DNA of 64,000 nucleotides from Cyanocohniella sp. LLY (GCA_022241785.1 JAKOMP010000015.1:21221-85220), one strand, 5' to 3'; numbered from the stretch's first letter, positions 9,262 to 18,253 are shown. Made by a program: numbers and translations. Notes: a model not told the origin generated them from the letters alone.

Positions 9262-11178
9262 ATGCACAGTCCACAAAAGACTCAGCTTACCCAAGTTGCC
9301 ATCGCCTTCACACTTGCGGCGGGATTAATTGCGGCGATCGCCTCGCCATCCACGGCGGGGACTTTTCGCGTTAATCCCTACCTACAGCAACCATCCACAG
9401 ATGGCATGTATTTTACTTGGTTCACGGAACAAGATACGGCTGGTACCCTGACAATAACTGGGCCTAGTCTGAACAATCCCCTGACATTTACCAGTGTCCC
9501 TAATTTGCAGCCAGAACTTGCCTACACCACTGCTGAGAAAAACCAAAATATTCCTGGACTCACCCCAGGCTCTTGGTTACTGAGTGACAACAACTATAAA
9601 CATGCTGTGGATGTGCGGGGACTACAGGCGGGAACAACTTATGAATATACAGTCACCCAAGGGTCGAGTATATTTAATTCCAACTTTAAAACTGCTCCCA
9701 GCAAAGACGACTGGACTAGCATCCGTTTTATGGCCATGGCCGACAGCGAAACCGAACCACTAGGACGCTCTACCTACCGTGAATGGCAACCGGGCGCTTT
9801 AGCAGCTAACTCGGCCATGCGCCCAGATTTAAATGATAGTCAATGGGCTAACACCTTCGGCACAGCAGGTACTGGTGGGTTACAAACCCTACGTTATGCG
9901 TTGACAGAAACCGAAGGTTACAAACGCAACTTAGAAATAGTCAACAGCCGCCAACCAGACTTTTTAGTTATGCCCGGCGATTTAGTCCAAGGCGGTGGCT
10001 ATCAACCTGGTTGGGATGAATTTTTCCGCCACAATGCCGGCGAATTTGACAGTGGACTTTCTAGTTATCCAATAATTCCCGCCCTGGGTAATTGGGAAAA
10101 TTTCGGCGCACTCAATGGCGGTTATGGTACCGACGCTGATGGGCGTTTTGGCCCGAAGTTTGGCCGTGATAAGTATCATGTATACTTTGATGCCCCCGAC
10201 AACGGGACACCAGAACATCAAGACAACTACTATCGCATCGACTATGGCCCCATCACCATCATCACCTTAGACAGTTCTAACGGTGAACCAGATGATCGCC
10301 GGAGTAACTATGGCGGTGAAGAACAACCACCTAAAATCAGCGGGCGCGATTACACGGGCCCTGGTACCGATACCCAAGAAAACTACACCCGCGAACAGTA
10401 TGAGGCGGCTGGTGGCACTGATCTGGCAGACTTCAACCCTGGTAGTCCCCAGTGGAATTGGGCAGAAGCACAGTTAGAAGATGCCCGGAACCAAGGTCAA
10501 ATGATCTTCGTGCAGTTCCATCATGCACCTTATAGCAGTGGTGAACATGGACAACCAATGAACCATGAATTATCCACAGGTCAAGGTGGTACACCCATGC
10601 GCCAATATCACAGTATGTTCGAGCAATACGGAGTTTTAGCTGTATTATCTGGGCATAGCGAAATGTTTGAGCGTAGCTTTGTGGATGAAAACGGCGACGG
10701 CATCGGTGTACATTACTATGATGTCGGTGTAGCTGGTGACGGCTTACGTGGAGAAAAACGCGATGGTTCCAGCTTGAGTGACCCCCTACTGAAATACAAC
10801 AGTTTCAGCAAATGGACTGCTGACCAAAACGCAGGTGAATTTTGGCAAGAAATGGCAGGTGCTTTGCAATTAGTCGATGGCGGCAAACACTATGGTCATC
10901 TAGAAGTAAATGTGGAACGAGTTGGTGAAGGGGAAAGCGGTTACGCCAAGATTACACTGTTGCCAGTATATAGCTTTCCTCTCCTCGATTCAAACTATAA
11001 TCTGGTACGTACCGAGCGCCGTGTTTATGGTGATGAGATTACCCTACTAGCTGGTGTCGATGGGCAAATCGTCAAACCAGTTCCAGAACACAGATCTATT
11101 CTTGGGTTGTTGGCATTGGGATTTTGTACAGCCGCAATCAAATTTCCTAAAAGCCGTAAAACAAAGCCTGTTGTTTAA
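9262..11178 (+). CDS. Exported metallophosphoesterase with PEP-CTERM-like tail
   Basis: 638 residues, ATG with ACGGAG upstream. A signal peptide (cleavage near PSTAG, about residue 33) is followed by an N-terminal purple-acid-phosphatase-like domain (YLQQPSTDGMYFTW), then a calcineurin-like domain with metal-ligand blocks MADSE (about 160), MPGDL (about 237), ALGNWE (about 275), FHHAPYSSGEHG (about 420) and SGHSEMFER (about 463). The canonical GHxHxYER is thus GHSEMFER, losing the usual second histidine. The C-terminus PVPEHRSILGLLALG, a hydrophobic stretch and an Arg/Lys tail resemble a PEP-CTERM sorting signal with PEH for PEP. Probably an outer-surface or periplasmic phosphatase. Confidence 0.85.
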   Translation: MHSPQKTQLTQVAIAFTLAAGLIAAIASPSTAGTFRVNPYLQQPSTDGMYFTWFTEQDTAGTLTITGPSLNNPLTFTSVPNLQPELAYTTAEKNQNIPGLTPGSWLLSDNNYKHAVDVRGLQAGTTYEYTVTQGSSIFNSNFKTAPSKDDWTSIRFMAMADSETEPLGRSTYREWQPGALAANSAMRPDLNDSQWANTFGTAGTGGLQTLRYALTETEGYKRNLEIVNSRQPDFLVMPGDLVQGGGYQPGWDEFFRHNAGEFDSGLSSYPIIPALGNWENFGALNGGYGTDADGRFGPKFGRDKYHVYFDAPDNGTPEHQDNYYRIDYGPITIITLDSSNGEPDDRRSNYGGEEQPPKISGRDYTGPGTDTQENYTREQYEAAGGTDLADFNPGSPQWNWAEAQLEDARNQGQMIFVQFHHAPYSSGEHGQPMNHELSTGQGGTPMRQYHSMFEQYGVLAVLSGHSEMFERSFVDENGDGIGVHYYDVGVAGDGLRGEKRDGSSLSDPLLKYNSFSKWTADQNAGEFWQEMAGALQLVDGGKHYGHLEVNVERVGEGESGYAKITLLPVYSFPLLDSNYNLVRTERRVYGDEITLLAGVDGQIVKPVPEHRSILGLLALGFCTAAIKFPKSRKTKPVV

Positions 11179-11180
11179 AC

Positions 11181-11233
11181 GTAGGCGGGTTTGCTCTGTA
11201 TAGCCGTTACTTCCAGTCGCCTGGTACAAGACG
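11181..11233 (+). repeat. Dispersed repeat, copy 1 of GTAGGCGG...CGCCTGG element
   Basis: Begins GTAGGCGG and ends TTCCAGTCGCCTGG plus a few bases; the ends are partly complementary. A close copy lies at 18254-18306. Non-coding. Confidence 0.7.
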
Positions 11234-11240
11234 TCAGTTA

Positions 11241-11289
11241 ATGCCACTGTGTTTTGAGGAATTTTCCCTACTACCGCAGTGGCATTCGC
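11241..11289 (+). terminator. Possible terminator hairpin after the metallophosphoesterase gene
   Basis: Perfect 9-base arms ATGCCACTG and CAGTGGCAT enclose a long 27-base loop; TCGCTTTT follows. The loop length weakens the call. Confidence 0.4.
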
Positions 11290-11414
11290 TTTTATGGCCA
11301 TACAAACTTATACAATTTTTGCCAACACTGAATATCACAGAGAAATTACAGAACCCAGATTTCTAAAGGAATTTACCCTCAAAAGTCGTAAATTTCATAT
11401 CCAAAATTATCTGA

Positions 11415-11460
11415 GCTTATTGAAAAAATATCCAAATAAAGACTATTATTCTCAATAAGC
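11415..11460. promoter_or_regulatory. Inverted repeat, possible Fur-type operator
   Basis: GCTTATTGA (11415-11423) and TCAATAAGC (11452-11460) are perfect complements; the right arm continues ATTATTCTCAATAAG, which resembles an AT-rich Fur box. It ends 27 bases before the start of the Fur-family gene, so it could mediate autoregulation. Inference from position and composition only. Confidence 0.35.
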
Positions 11461-11487
11461 ACTTATAGTTAAAGACTAATTGCGACT

Positions 11488-12003
11488 ATGTATACCACGA
11501 CTTCATTAAAAGCAGAACTAAATGCCAAAGGATGGAGACTAACTCCACAGAGGGAAATAATTTTGCAAGTGTTTCAGAATCTCTCGCGGGGTAAACATTT
11601 GAGTGCGGAAGATGTCTTCGACTTGCTAAATAAGCGTGGCGAGAATATTAGTTTATCTACCATTTATCGCACTCTCAAGTTAATGACACGTATGGGTATT
11701 CTCAGAGAGTTAGAGTTAGCAGAAATACATAAGCACTACGAATTAAATACTGCTTCTCCTCACCACCACCATCATATGGTTTGCGCCCAATGTAATATGA
11801 CCATTGAATTTGAGAACAATTCCATCCTCAAGCAAGCATCAAAACAGGTAGAAAAATCGGGATTGGAATTAATCGACTGTCAATTAACAATTTATACTAT
11901 CTGTCCGGAGGCAGTACGCCGGGGATGGCCGGCAATTATGCCTAGTGATTGGCAATGTTCTGGAGCAATTCGGGCAAATCAATCCTCAGATATAGATGAA
12001 TGA
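11488..12003 (+). CDS. Fur-family transcriptional regulator
   Basis: 171 residues. DNA-binding winged helix (about 1-85) with GWRLTPQREIILQVFQ and LSLSTIYRTLKLM-like recognition helix (ISLSTIYRTLKLMTRMG), then the metal-sensing dimerisation domain starting with the histidine cluster PHHHHHMVC. It most resembles the FurA branch of Anabaena (TSLKAELN...GWRLTPQRE), which controls iron genes. One CxxC pair is kept (CAQC, about 96-99), but the usual second cysteine pair near the C-terminus reads CPEA, so the structural zinc or redox site is altered. The C-terminus is about 20 residues longer than typical Fur. Whether the sensed metal is Fe, Zn or Mn is not decided. Confidence 0.88.
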   Translation: MYTTTSLKAELNAKGWRLTPQREIILQVFQNLSRGKHLSAEDVFDLLNKRGENISLSTIYRTLKLMTRMGILRELELAEIHKHYELNTASPHHHHHMVCAQCNMTIEFENNSILKQASKQVEKSGLELIDCQLTIYTICPEAVRRGWPAIMPSDWQCSGAIRANQSSDIDE

Positions 12004-12029
12004 GGACTAGGAACTGCTATTGCCAGAAG

Positions 12030-12857
12030 CTACCCTTTAACACCACTACCAGTTTCTGTGGGTACAATGTAGCGCTGTAAAAATAAAAATAATAACAGTA
12101 CTGGGGCAATAGAAATTATTGAACCAGCCGCTACTAAACGCCAATCTAGAGAAAATGTACCTGCTAATTTTGCTACTCCCAAAGGTAGGGTATATAAGCT
12201 TTCATCTTGGATGACAATTAAAGGCCAAAGAAAGTCACTCCAAGCACCAATGAAGACGAAAATAGCTAAGGTTACCAATGCCGGGTGAATAGCTGGTATC
12301 ATCACAAACCACCATAAGCCCAACTCAGAACTGCCATCCATCCGGGCGGCTTCTTCTAATTCTTTGGGTACACCCATAAAAGCTTGCCGCAGTAAAAAAA
12401 TGCCAAAAGCAGAGGCTAAACTGGGAAAAATGATACCAAGATAAGTGTTTCGCAACCCTAGCTGGACTGTCAAAATATACAAAGGAATCATCACGATTTG
12501 AAACGGAATCATAATCGTGGCGACGATGGCCATAAAAATTGAGTTTCGTCCGACAAATGACAATCGGGCTAAGGGGTAAGCCGCTAAAGCACAGAAGAAT
12601 AAATTTAAGCCTACTGTCAATATTGCGACTAAGGTACTGTTATACAAGTACTGGGCAAAAGGTAGAGATTGCCAAACCCGCACAAAGTTATTCAGTGTTG
12701 GTTCACTAGGTAATAACTGCGGTGGTGACTGTAAAATATTTTCTGTGGGTGATTTTAAAGCTGTACTGATGAGCCACAGCAAAGGAAACAAGGTCAACAA
12801 GGCGATCGCAGCTAATAAAGCGTAGATGAAGATAGTTTTTAGCCGGGAATTTCGCAT
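12030..12857 (-). CDS. Carbohydrate ABC transporter permease (MalG-like)
   Basis: Inner-membrane permease of a sugar importer, 275 residues with six predicted membrane helices. The conserved ATPase-contacting EAA loop is EEAARMDGSSELGLWWFVMI (about residues 166-185). N-terminal helix, periplasmic loop with LPSEPTLNNFVRVW and overall length fit the MalG/UgpE class. No binding protein, partner permease or ATPase gene is adjacent in this window, so the rest of the importer must be encoded elsewhere, as is common for cyanobacterial sugar transporters. Confidence 0.9.
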   Translation of the reverse strand: MRNSRLKTIFIYALLAAIALLTLFPLLWLISTALKSPTENILQSPPQLLPSEPTLNNFVRVWQSLPFAQYLYNSTLVAILTVGLNLFFCALAAYPLARLSFVGRNSIFMAIVATIMIPFQIVMIPLYILTVQLGLRNTYLGIIFPSLASAFGIFLLRQAFMGVPKELEEAARMDGSSELGLWWFVMIPAIHPALVTLAIFVFIGAWSDFLWPLIVIQDESLYTLPLGVAKLAGTFSLDWRLVAAGSIISIAPVLLLFLFLQRYIVPTETGSGVKG

Positions 12858-12929
12858 TTTCGTTAAATATTTTTCTGCGCTAGGACTGGTAAGGTAATGA
12901 TAAACCCTGTAGCTGCAACCGGTGTGGAG

Positions 12930-13148
12930 TTAACGGCAATTTTTTAAATGCCGGGGTTGACTGACCTTAAAATTAGACAAGCAACCTTCCAGATAAGGAC
13001 AGTCTTCACACTTCATTTCTTTCCCTGGATTGGCACAGCCACAGGGAGGATTTATGAAACATTCAGCAGGTTCACGGGGAGTAGAATACTTTTTAAGTAT
13101 TAAATTTAAAGCTGCTTCTTGTAGACAAAAAATGATATCTTTAACCAT
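12930..13148 (-). CDS. Small cysteine-rich protein of unknown function
   Basis: 72 residues, not recognised. The C-terminal half carries seven to eight cysteines in close pairs (CFINPPCGCANPG, CEDCPYLEGC, final NC), suggesting a zinc or iron-sulfur site. ATG start; no clear ribosome binding site. It is close to, and on the same strand as, another small gene. A real gene is likely because of the structured cysteine pattern. Confidence 0.55.
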   Translation of the reverse strand: MVKDIIFCLQEAALNLILKKYSTPREPAECFINPPCGCANPGKEMKCEDCPYLEGCLSNFKVSQPRHLKNCR

Positions 13149-13274
13149 AAAAATATTTAAAATAAATTTGTTATCAAATGGTTAATAATTAGCTGATATA
13201 TATAAAAAATCAGAAATTAAAAATCAATATAAATTACCTAAAAATCTCTATCTTTTTAATATATATGGTAAAGT

Positions 13275-13475
13275 TTAAACGACAGACCACCGATTCCAGG
13301 CTGAAATTTTATCTTCTACTATAAATTCTCTTTTCTCAGAGTTGGCACTTTCAGCTACTAAAACTTTCAAAGTTACAATCTGTATATTGTTAATAACTTT
13401 ATGTCCGTAACCAATAACTTTCCCTAAATGCCCTGTTTGTTGATTTAGTACGTAGTCACCAATGGTGAATATCAT
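13275..13475 (-). CDS. Small conserved-looking hypothetical protein
   Basis: 66 residues. The sequence MIFTIGDYVLNQQTGHLGKV looks like a small SH3/KOW-like beta barrel (a hydrophobic core, then GKVIGYG and a VLVAESAN strand). The function is unknown. It precedes the cysteine-rich small gene on the minus strand by about 125 bases. Confidence 0.5.
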   Translation of the reverse strand: MIFTIGDYVLNQQTGHLGKVIGYGHKVINNIQIVTLKVLVAESANSEKREFIVEDKISAWNRWSVV

Positions 13476-13658
13476 GGCATTATTAAAACAAATTAGTAAA
13501 TATATACATAATTATTTGTACGTTTTCATTCTCTATAAGCTAGTCAAGAAAAACCTCACACTTGGACTATGTTTTCTTTCTATCTTAAGTAATATTTTTT
13601 TTACAAGACTTTATTCCTTTCGATATATAGGATGACTATTTGATTTTTGAACCAACAT

Positions 13659-13825
13659 GTAGTGGACTGACACGCCTAAATTAGTGAAAAAAATTGTAGA
13701 TTGGGTTAAGGCTTTGCGTTCGCGTAGCGTGCCGTAGGCAAACCAAACGCTGCCAATAATGTTGGGTTTCCTACGTCAAGCCGACCTACATCTAATACAC
13801 TATGTTAGCTGTGTCAGTCCACTAC
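13659..13825. mobile_element. MITE-like element with 15-base perfect terminal inverted repeats
   Basis: GTAGTGGACTGACAC at 13659-13673 is exactly complemented by GTGTCAGTCCACTAC at 13811-13825; similarity of the arms continues imperfectly for about 28 bases. The interior includes the GCGTTCGCGTAGCGTGCCG motif seen widely in Nostoc. It has no reading frame. The size (167 bases) and structure are those of a non-autonomous element; no clear target duplication is visible. Confidence 0.7.
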
Positions 13826-13862
13826 GTATTTTTTCAGAAATCAAACCGGATTTCTATAGTAA
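13826..13862 (+). repeat. Dispersed repeat with AAATCAAACCGGAT core, copy 1
   Basis: The block TTCAGAAATCAAACCGGAT followed by TTCTATA recurs at 18413-18448 and, inverted, at 29417-29454. Non-coding. Confidence 0.75.
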
Positions 13863-13883
13863 TCCTCTATGAAATTAGTTAAA

Positions 13884-15578
13884 TTAACTAATTCCAAATA
13901 CTGACTCGACAGTTGATTTAATGGAATCCCTTGCATCTCTAAAACCTTGAGCAATGGGATGTTTTGCCTGTAAAAATACACGCGCACAATTACGTCCTGG
14001 CATTCCGGAAATTGAACCACCTGGATGTGTCCCCGCACCAGTCAAAAATAGATTTTCAATTGGTGTTTTGTAATTAGCTAATTCTGGCAAAGGACGGAAA
14101 AACACCATTTGATCTAATGTCATATCAACATGGTAGTAATTTCCTTTATATGCGCCTAATCTTTCTCCCAACTCGGCGGGACTTTCTACACGACGAGCAA
14201 TAGTGGCTGTTTTTACATTGGGGGAGTAATCTGCTAATTTATCAATCACCCTGTCTGCAACTTTGTTTTTTAATTCATCTGTCCAACCCGTACCTTTTAA
14301 ACCTGTGCCTTCTGCACCCGCTATTTGATAAGGAGCAAAAAACTCAATCCATACAGTATGTTTTCCTGGGGGGGCTAAACTTGGATCAAGGGCGCTAGGT
14401 ATGACCACATACATTGATGGGTCTGAATCAGGGATTTCGCCCAAAGTACATTTACTATGGGCCTGTTCAACGTGAAGAACAGAATCTGCAATCAAAATAG
14501 ACCCAGTAAGATATTCATCTTTGTGTTCGTGGTGTGGAAAGTGCAGAGGTTCATCTAATGCTAAATCTATCTTGAGAATAGTTTCGTTGTTGTTGACAAT
14601 GCGGCGTTCTAATCTTTCCCATAAATCTGGGTCTGCTGCATCGATATCACTCTTATCAGTCATTTGCAAGAATAACCGCTTGGCATCGATATTAGAAATT
14701 ACACCGTACTTAGCACGATATTCGTGACCACCCGCTATTCTTACGCCTGCTGCTTTGCCATCATCAATTAAGACCTTTTCTACATGCTGGTCTGTGAGAA
14801 TTACGCCACCTTTACTTGTGACCAAATTCACCAAGGCTTGTACAAGTGCGCCAGTTCCACCGCGGGGTCTGGCCATACCAGGGTTATGACGCATCGCCAT
14901 CATAATTGCACCAATGGCAATGGTTTTTTGCGACGGTGGCGCACCGAGCTCTGCTGCTAACCTTGCTAGTGGTGCTTTGAGAAATTCTGAATCGAACCAC
15001 TCGTTCAGTAAATCTTCAGAGCTGGTCAGCATATTACGCACAAAGTCGAGGGTTTTATTCGGTGAACCAATGACTGAAAATAAATCTTTCAGTTTTTTAA
15101 TATCATAATTGCCAAAAATATCTACAACTGACTTTGGTGGTGCATTAAACATGGGAATCATCGCACCCAAAGCTCGTTGCCAATAGTCTGTAAATTCTGC
15201 ATATTTTTTAGCATCTCTTTCACTGTAACGGGCAATTTCTGCACAAGTTTTTTCCAGTGATTGATGTGCTAAGAAATATTTGCCATCAGGATGAGGACAA
15301 AAAACAACTGGGTCACAGTACAAATATTCTAACCCGTATTTTTCCAATTCTAATTCTTCAACAACTGGCCCCAAATGAATAAATTCGTGGTCGATGGCAC
15401 ACAAATTAAATTTAAATCCTGGTGCAGTTTCTGGTAAGCATTCTTCAGTAGTGGCAGCACCTCCGGGAACTGAACGTTTTTCTAATAGCAGGACGCTATA
15501 CCCAGCTTTTAGCAAATAAGCGGCGCAAACTAGACCGTTATGTCCAGCCCCAATAATGACAACATCGTACTCTTGCAT
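13884..15578 (-). CDS. crtO: Beta-carotene ketolase CrtO
   Basis: FAD-dependent oxidoreductase of the phytoene-desaturase-like fold that introduces 4-keto groups into beta-carotene (to echinenone or canthaxanthin). 564 residues. FAD/NAD-binding motif IIGAGHNGLVCAAYLL at about 8-23 with the LLEKRSVPGGAATTE continuation, and the C-terminal FAD block LTGAGTHPGGSISG. Internal stretches such as CAIDHEFIHLGPV, GAPPSQK and RRVESPAELGERLG match the CrtO proteins of cyanobacteria (I recall Synechocystis CrtO) closely. ATG start at 15578. It lies in the same stretch as crtD, but a DUF2993 gene and opposite-strand genes intervene. Confidence 0.9.
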   Translation of the reverse strand: MQEYDVVIIGAGHNGLVCAAYLLKAGYSVLLLEKRSVPGGAATTEECLPETAPGFKFNLCAIDHEFIHLGPVVEELELEKYGLEYLYCDPVVFCPHPDGKYFLAHQSLEKTCAEIARYSERDAKKYAEFTDYWQRALGAMIPMFNAPPKSVVDIFGNYDIKKLKDLFSVIGSPNKTLDFVRNMLTSSEDLLNEWFDSEFLKAPLARLAAELGAPPSQKTIAIGAIMMAMRHNPGMARPRGGTGALVQALVNLVTSKGGVILTDQHVEKVLIDDGKAAGVRIAGGHEYRAKYGVISNIDAKRLFLQMTDKSDIDAADPDLWERLERRIVNNNETILKIDLALDEPLHFPHHEHKDEYLTGSILIADSVLHVEQAHSKCTLGEIPDSDPSMYVVIPSALDPSLAPPGKHTVWIEFFAPYQIAGAEGTGLKGTGWTDELKNKVADRVIDKLADYSPNVKTATIARRVESPAELGERLGAYKGNYYHVDMTLDQMVFFRPLPELANYKTPIENLFLTGAGTHPGGSISGMPGRNCARVFLQAKHPIAQGFRDARDSIKSTVESVFGIS

Positions 15579-15648
15579 GTTTGTAACAAATAGATTATTT
15601 AATACTATTATAAATTGTTGTAATTAATATTTTTCTAAGATTTAGCAG

Positions 15649-16416
15649 TTATTTAATATTATTGATTATTTCTATTTGTGATTCCGATATTTGTTTGACG
15701 TTAGCTTCTATTAAAAGTATCAAGCTTGCTTCTAAAACTTGCATATCGATGATTCTAAATGCTATATCTTCCCACTTAAAATATGGTAAATTTTCTAGTT
15801 CTTGGATTTTTTGGCTCAATGCTAAAATTAGTTCTACAGAAATTCCCTTTCCTTCAGTACAGGTAACACTTTCTAGCATTATAGGTTGAGAATTAGTCCT
15901 GGGGTGAAGAATTACCGTGGCACCGAACAGATGAGTGTTTTTTGGAGATTTTATTAGTAGTTTTGCATTCAATCCTATTTTGCCATTTCCAGGTAAAAAT
16001 AATTCGATGTTTTGCGGGTCAAAACTGATTATTTCACCATCCATATCTAACTGAAAATTTTGTGCCAAGCTGCGCGTATATTCTGAAGTCAAAGCGCGGT
16101 TAATATCCGCTGTGGTGAGTACAATACGAGCAATGGCATTGACTGGCTCATTTAGTTCAATTTGACCAAAAATAGCACTTAAGGGATTAATAGCAATACT
16201 ATCTGTTTCCAGTTGTATTTCTTGCACGCGAATATTTGGTTGGATTACCAATCCTTGACCTGTAATGGAAACCCCATCTGCTTGTCCCTGAAGCATTTGC
16301 AAGATATCAGTTTGTATATCTACATCAATTTTTTCAGATCCATCTAGTTTCTCAGATAGCCTGCGTTTAGCTTCTTGCGATAGTAACTGTTCCTCTAAGG
16401 TTTGTTCGTCACTCAT
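15649..16416 (-). CDS. DUF2993 (LmeA-like) domain protein
   Basis: 255 residues. The family is known for phospholipid-binding proteins in actinobacteria and is widespread and uncharacterised in cyanobacteria. The core pattern is visible: repeated amphipathic strands with VDIQTDILQMLQGQADGVS, GQGLVIQPNIRVQEI, the ADINRALTSEYTRS helix and a C-terminal VLEASLILLIEANV. There is no signal peptide or membrane segment. It is transcribed toward crtO with a 70-base gap. Function unknown. Confidence 0.8.
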   Translation of the reverse strand: MSDEQTLEEQLLSQEAKRRLSEKLDGSEKIDVDIQTDILQMLQGQADGVSITGQGLVIQPNIRVQEIQLETDSIAINPLSAIFGQIELNEPVNAIARIVLTTADINRALTSEYTRSLAQNFQLDMDGEIISFDPQNIELFLPGNGKIGLNAKLLIKSPKNTHLFGATVILHPRTNSQPIMLESVTCTEGKGISVELILALSQKIQELENLPYFKWEDIAFRIIDMQVLEASLILLIEANVKQISESQIEIINNIK

Positions 16417-16885
16417 GAATTATTAATTTACTGCATCCTATTATTGGTTAATTTAAACGTTGGACACTCTTGAGTGTATCTACAGGAAGATATATGCAAA
16501 TATGAGTAGATTCAAAATAAAATCAGCACTTACACCCTAAAAGAAAGCAGTCTCACAAACCAAGCTGTGATTAGCAGGCTACAAAACATTCATTTTTCAT
16601 GATGTCGAGCAAAAGAAATATTTGTTATAAGTAGAAATACGTTATTACGAAAATCCTAAATTTGACGTTGATATATTTTGCTTAATTGCTGATAATATCC
16701 AAAAAATACAATTTTCCAGTCTTTTATGTAAGGATACCTGCGGTATATACATAACTAGTAAAAAATTTTTATACCCTTAATGGTTACAAAGTGCTTGTCA
16801 CTTGATGAAATAATCTTCCTGGAAAACGGGAAAACTATGGTTACCCCCGAATGGGGAAATTTCCATGTAAGTCCCCAATAGGAAC
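16417..16885. other. Divergent intergenic region
   Basis: 469 AT-rich bases between divergent genes, presumably holding both promoters. The only element seen is a short perfect hairpin CCCC-GAAT-GGGG (16845-16856), about 30 bases before the downstream ATG and probably in its leader. Confidence 0.4.
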
Positions 16886-17497
16886 ATGCTCAAAAAATCT
16901 CTATTTAATCGTTTGATTTTGCCTTTTTCTCTAGTTCCCTGGCTGTGCGTGGGAGTATTGTTTGACTCCAAAGCTGAGGCGCTACCAGGCTACAGTACAG
17001 AAGAAGTAACTACCTGGATTAAAGCACATCCTACACTCCGTCCTAGACCTGGCGAGAAATTGTTTATCCAGAAAAGTGATACCGCTGCTCAACGATTCAC
17101 CTTTCAAGCATCTGTGTTACCTCCGGGTAGAGTGGCATTAACTCAAGACCGGAGCCGGATTCGTAATGAACGCCTGACAATGTATGATGCCATTAACGGT
17201 ATGACTTTTCAGCGTCTCCAGGAATCTTTGCGGGTAATTTATGGCTTGGATATCTATCAAGACTTTAATCGCGCTCAAATAGTATACGAATATCCTAACC
17301 AGAGTGCCATTAACTCGGCTCGTATGGCTAGAACGCCTATTAGGGAAGCTTTACGAGGAGAATTACGAGTAGGCGATCGCTATGCCTATTGGCTGGAAAT
17401 TGCCCAACCCCAAGGAGGTAAAGCTTTCACAGGTCAGATGACGGTTTTACTCAAAGCTGACCTTGATAAGTTGGAATCTGAATTGCGAACTCGTTAA
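16886..17497 (+). CDS. Secreted hypothetical protein
   Basis: 203 residues with a signal peptide (LILPFSLVPWLCVGVLF, cleavage near SKAEA, about residue 32). The mature part is mixed alpha/beta with blocks such as GYSTEEVTTWIKAHPTLRP and DRYAYWLEIAQPQGGKAFTG. I do not recognise the family; such proteins are common in filamentous cyanobacteria. The start was chosen at the ATG with GGAAC upstream. Function unknown. Confidence 0.7.
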   Translation: MLKKSLFNRLILPFSLVPWLCVGVLFDSKAEALPGYSTEEVTTWIKAHPTLRPRPGEKLFIQKSDTAAQRFTFQASVLPPGRVALTQDRSRIRNERLTMYDAINGMTFQRLQESLRVIYGLDIYQDFNRAQIVYEYPNQSAINSARMARTPIREALRGELRVGDRYAYWLEIAQPQGGKAFTGQMTVLLKADLDKLESELRTR

Positions 17498-17514
17498 ATA
17501 TTTGGCGTTTGCTG

Positions 17515-17534
17515 TGGGTTCGGCTGAACCCAGC
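17515..17534. repeat. Palindrome GGGTTC-GGCT-GAACCC
   Basis: A perfect 6-base stem with a 4-base loop lies between convergent genes. It looks like the short palindromic repeats of Nostoc; it may act as a weak bidirectional terminator but has no T-run. Confidence 0.45.
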
Positions 17535-17557
17535 CTGCGGCAAGTCGCCAAGTCACC

Positions 17558-17926
17558 TTATAATCCTCCTAATCCCACAGGAGAAGGGGTTTGCCAAACA
17601 CCAGAAAAGATGCTTTCGGTAGCTAAAGAAATTCTGAGTAAATCTTCCTTCAATAGAGGTGGCCAATCAACTCCTGCTTTGCGCCCAGCGACAAATATCT
17701 GTTGCGCCTTGACACCTAGCTGATAAAGAGCAAAAGCTAATTCTCGGTCGAGATTAGGTGCATCTTTTATAGATTCAAACACCACCTTCAACGCTAACAA
17801 AATCGAAGTTATCTGACCGGGTACTGGTGGTTTTCCCAGTTTCATTCGCATTAATAAAGCATCTGGGTTTTCCTCAGTTGTTAATGTCTGGGCTACGAGG
17901 AGTTTGCGAGCTGTTTCGTAATTCAT
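17558..17926 (-). CDS. Hypothetical helical protein
   Basis: 122 residues, predominantly helical, with MNYETARKLLVAQTLT at the start and GKPPVPGQITSILLALKVVF in the middle. No domain recognised; it looks like a conserved cyanobacterial small protein of unknown function. It is convergent with the secreted protein gene upstream. No membrane segment or signal peptide. Confidence 0.6.
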   Translation of the reverse strand: MNYETARKLLVAQTLTTEENPDALLMRMKLGKPPVPGQITSILLALKVVFESIKDAPNLDRELAFALYQLGVKAQQIFVAGRKAGVDWPPLLKEDLLRISLATESIFSGVWQTPSPVGLGGL

Positions 17927-18141
17927 GTATCCAGCTTATCTTAGTTGATAGCACAGCAAGAGTACCTACATCCAAGTTACTATGAGGATGTCACTTACAG
18001 TGTTTTTCGGTGGGTGCACTCTAGAGGTTAGAGGCTAGGGACTAGAAAAATATACTCATTTATATATATGACTTCTATTTAATTATTGAAAAAACTCTGT
18101 ATACCTCAGATCTTGCACCTAGCCCTGGCGATTAAAAAGAT

Positions 18142-18195
18142 GCCTCCGGCACGCTACGCGGTAAGCGCAGCTATGCCCTTTAGGGCTTTACGCGG
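18142..18195 (+). repeat. Dispersed GCCTCCGGCACGC...GGGCTTTACGC repeat, copy 1
   Basis: Matches 33510-33565 with a few substitutions (GCCTCC.GCACGC, GTAAGCGCAGCTATGCCC and TAGGGCTTTAC in the same order). Non-coding. Confidence 0.7.
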
Positions 18196-18253
18196 CTATA
18201 CAAACCAAGTCCGCCTGCGCGGACTCACGAAAAATCAAGGGTTTCCAACTCGC

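Larger units (their letters stand above)
11179..11487. other. Intergenic region before the Fur-family gene
   Basis: 309 bases. It holds the first copy of a 53-base dispersed repeat (11181-11233), an ATGCCACTG / CAGTGGCAT inverted pair (11241-11249 and 11277-11285) followed by TCGCTTTT that may act as a terminator, and a 9-base inverted repeat next to the Fur-family start. Confidence 0.5.
13476..13883. other. Intergenic region dominated by a MITE-like element
   Basis: About 400 bases without a gene. It contains the 167-base inverted-repeat element at 13659-13825 and one copy of a dispersed repeat (13826-13862) that runs up to the crtO stop codon. Confidence 0.6.
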
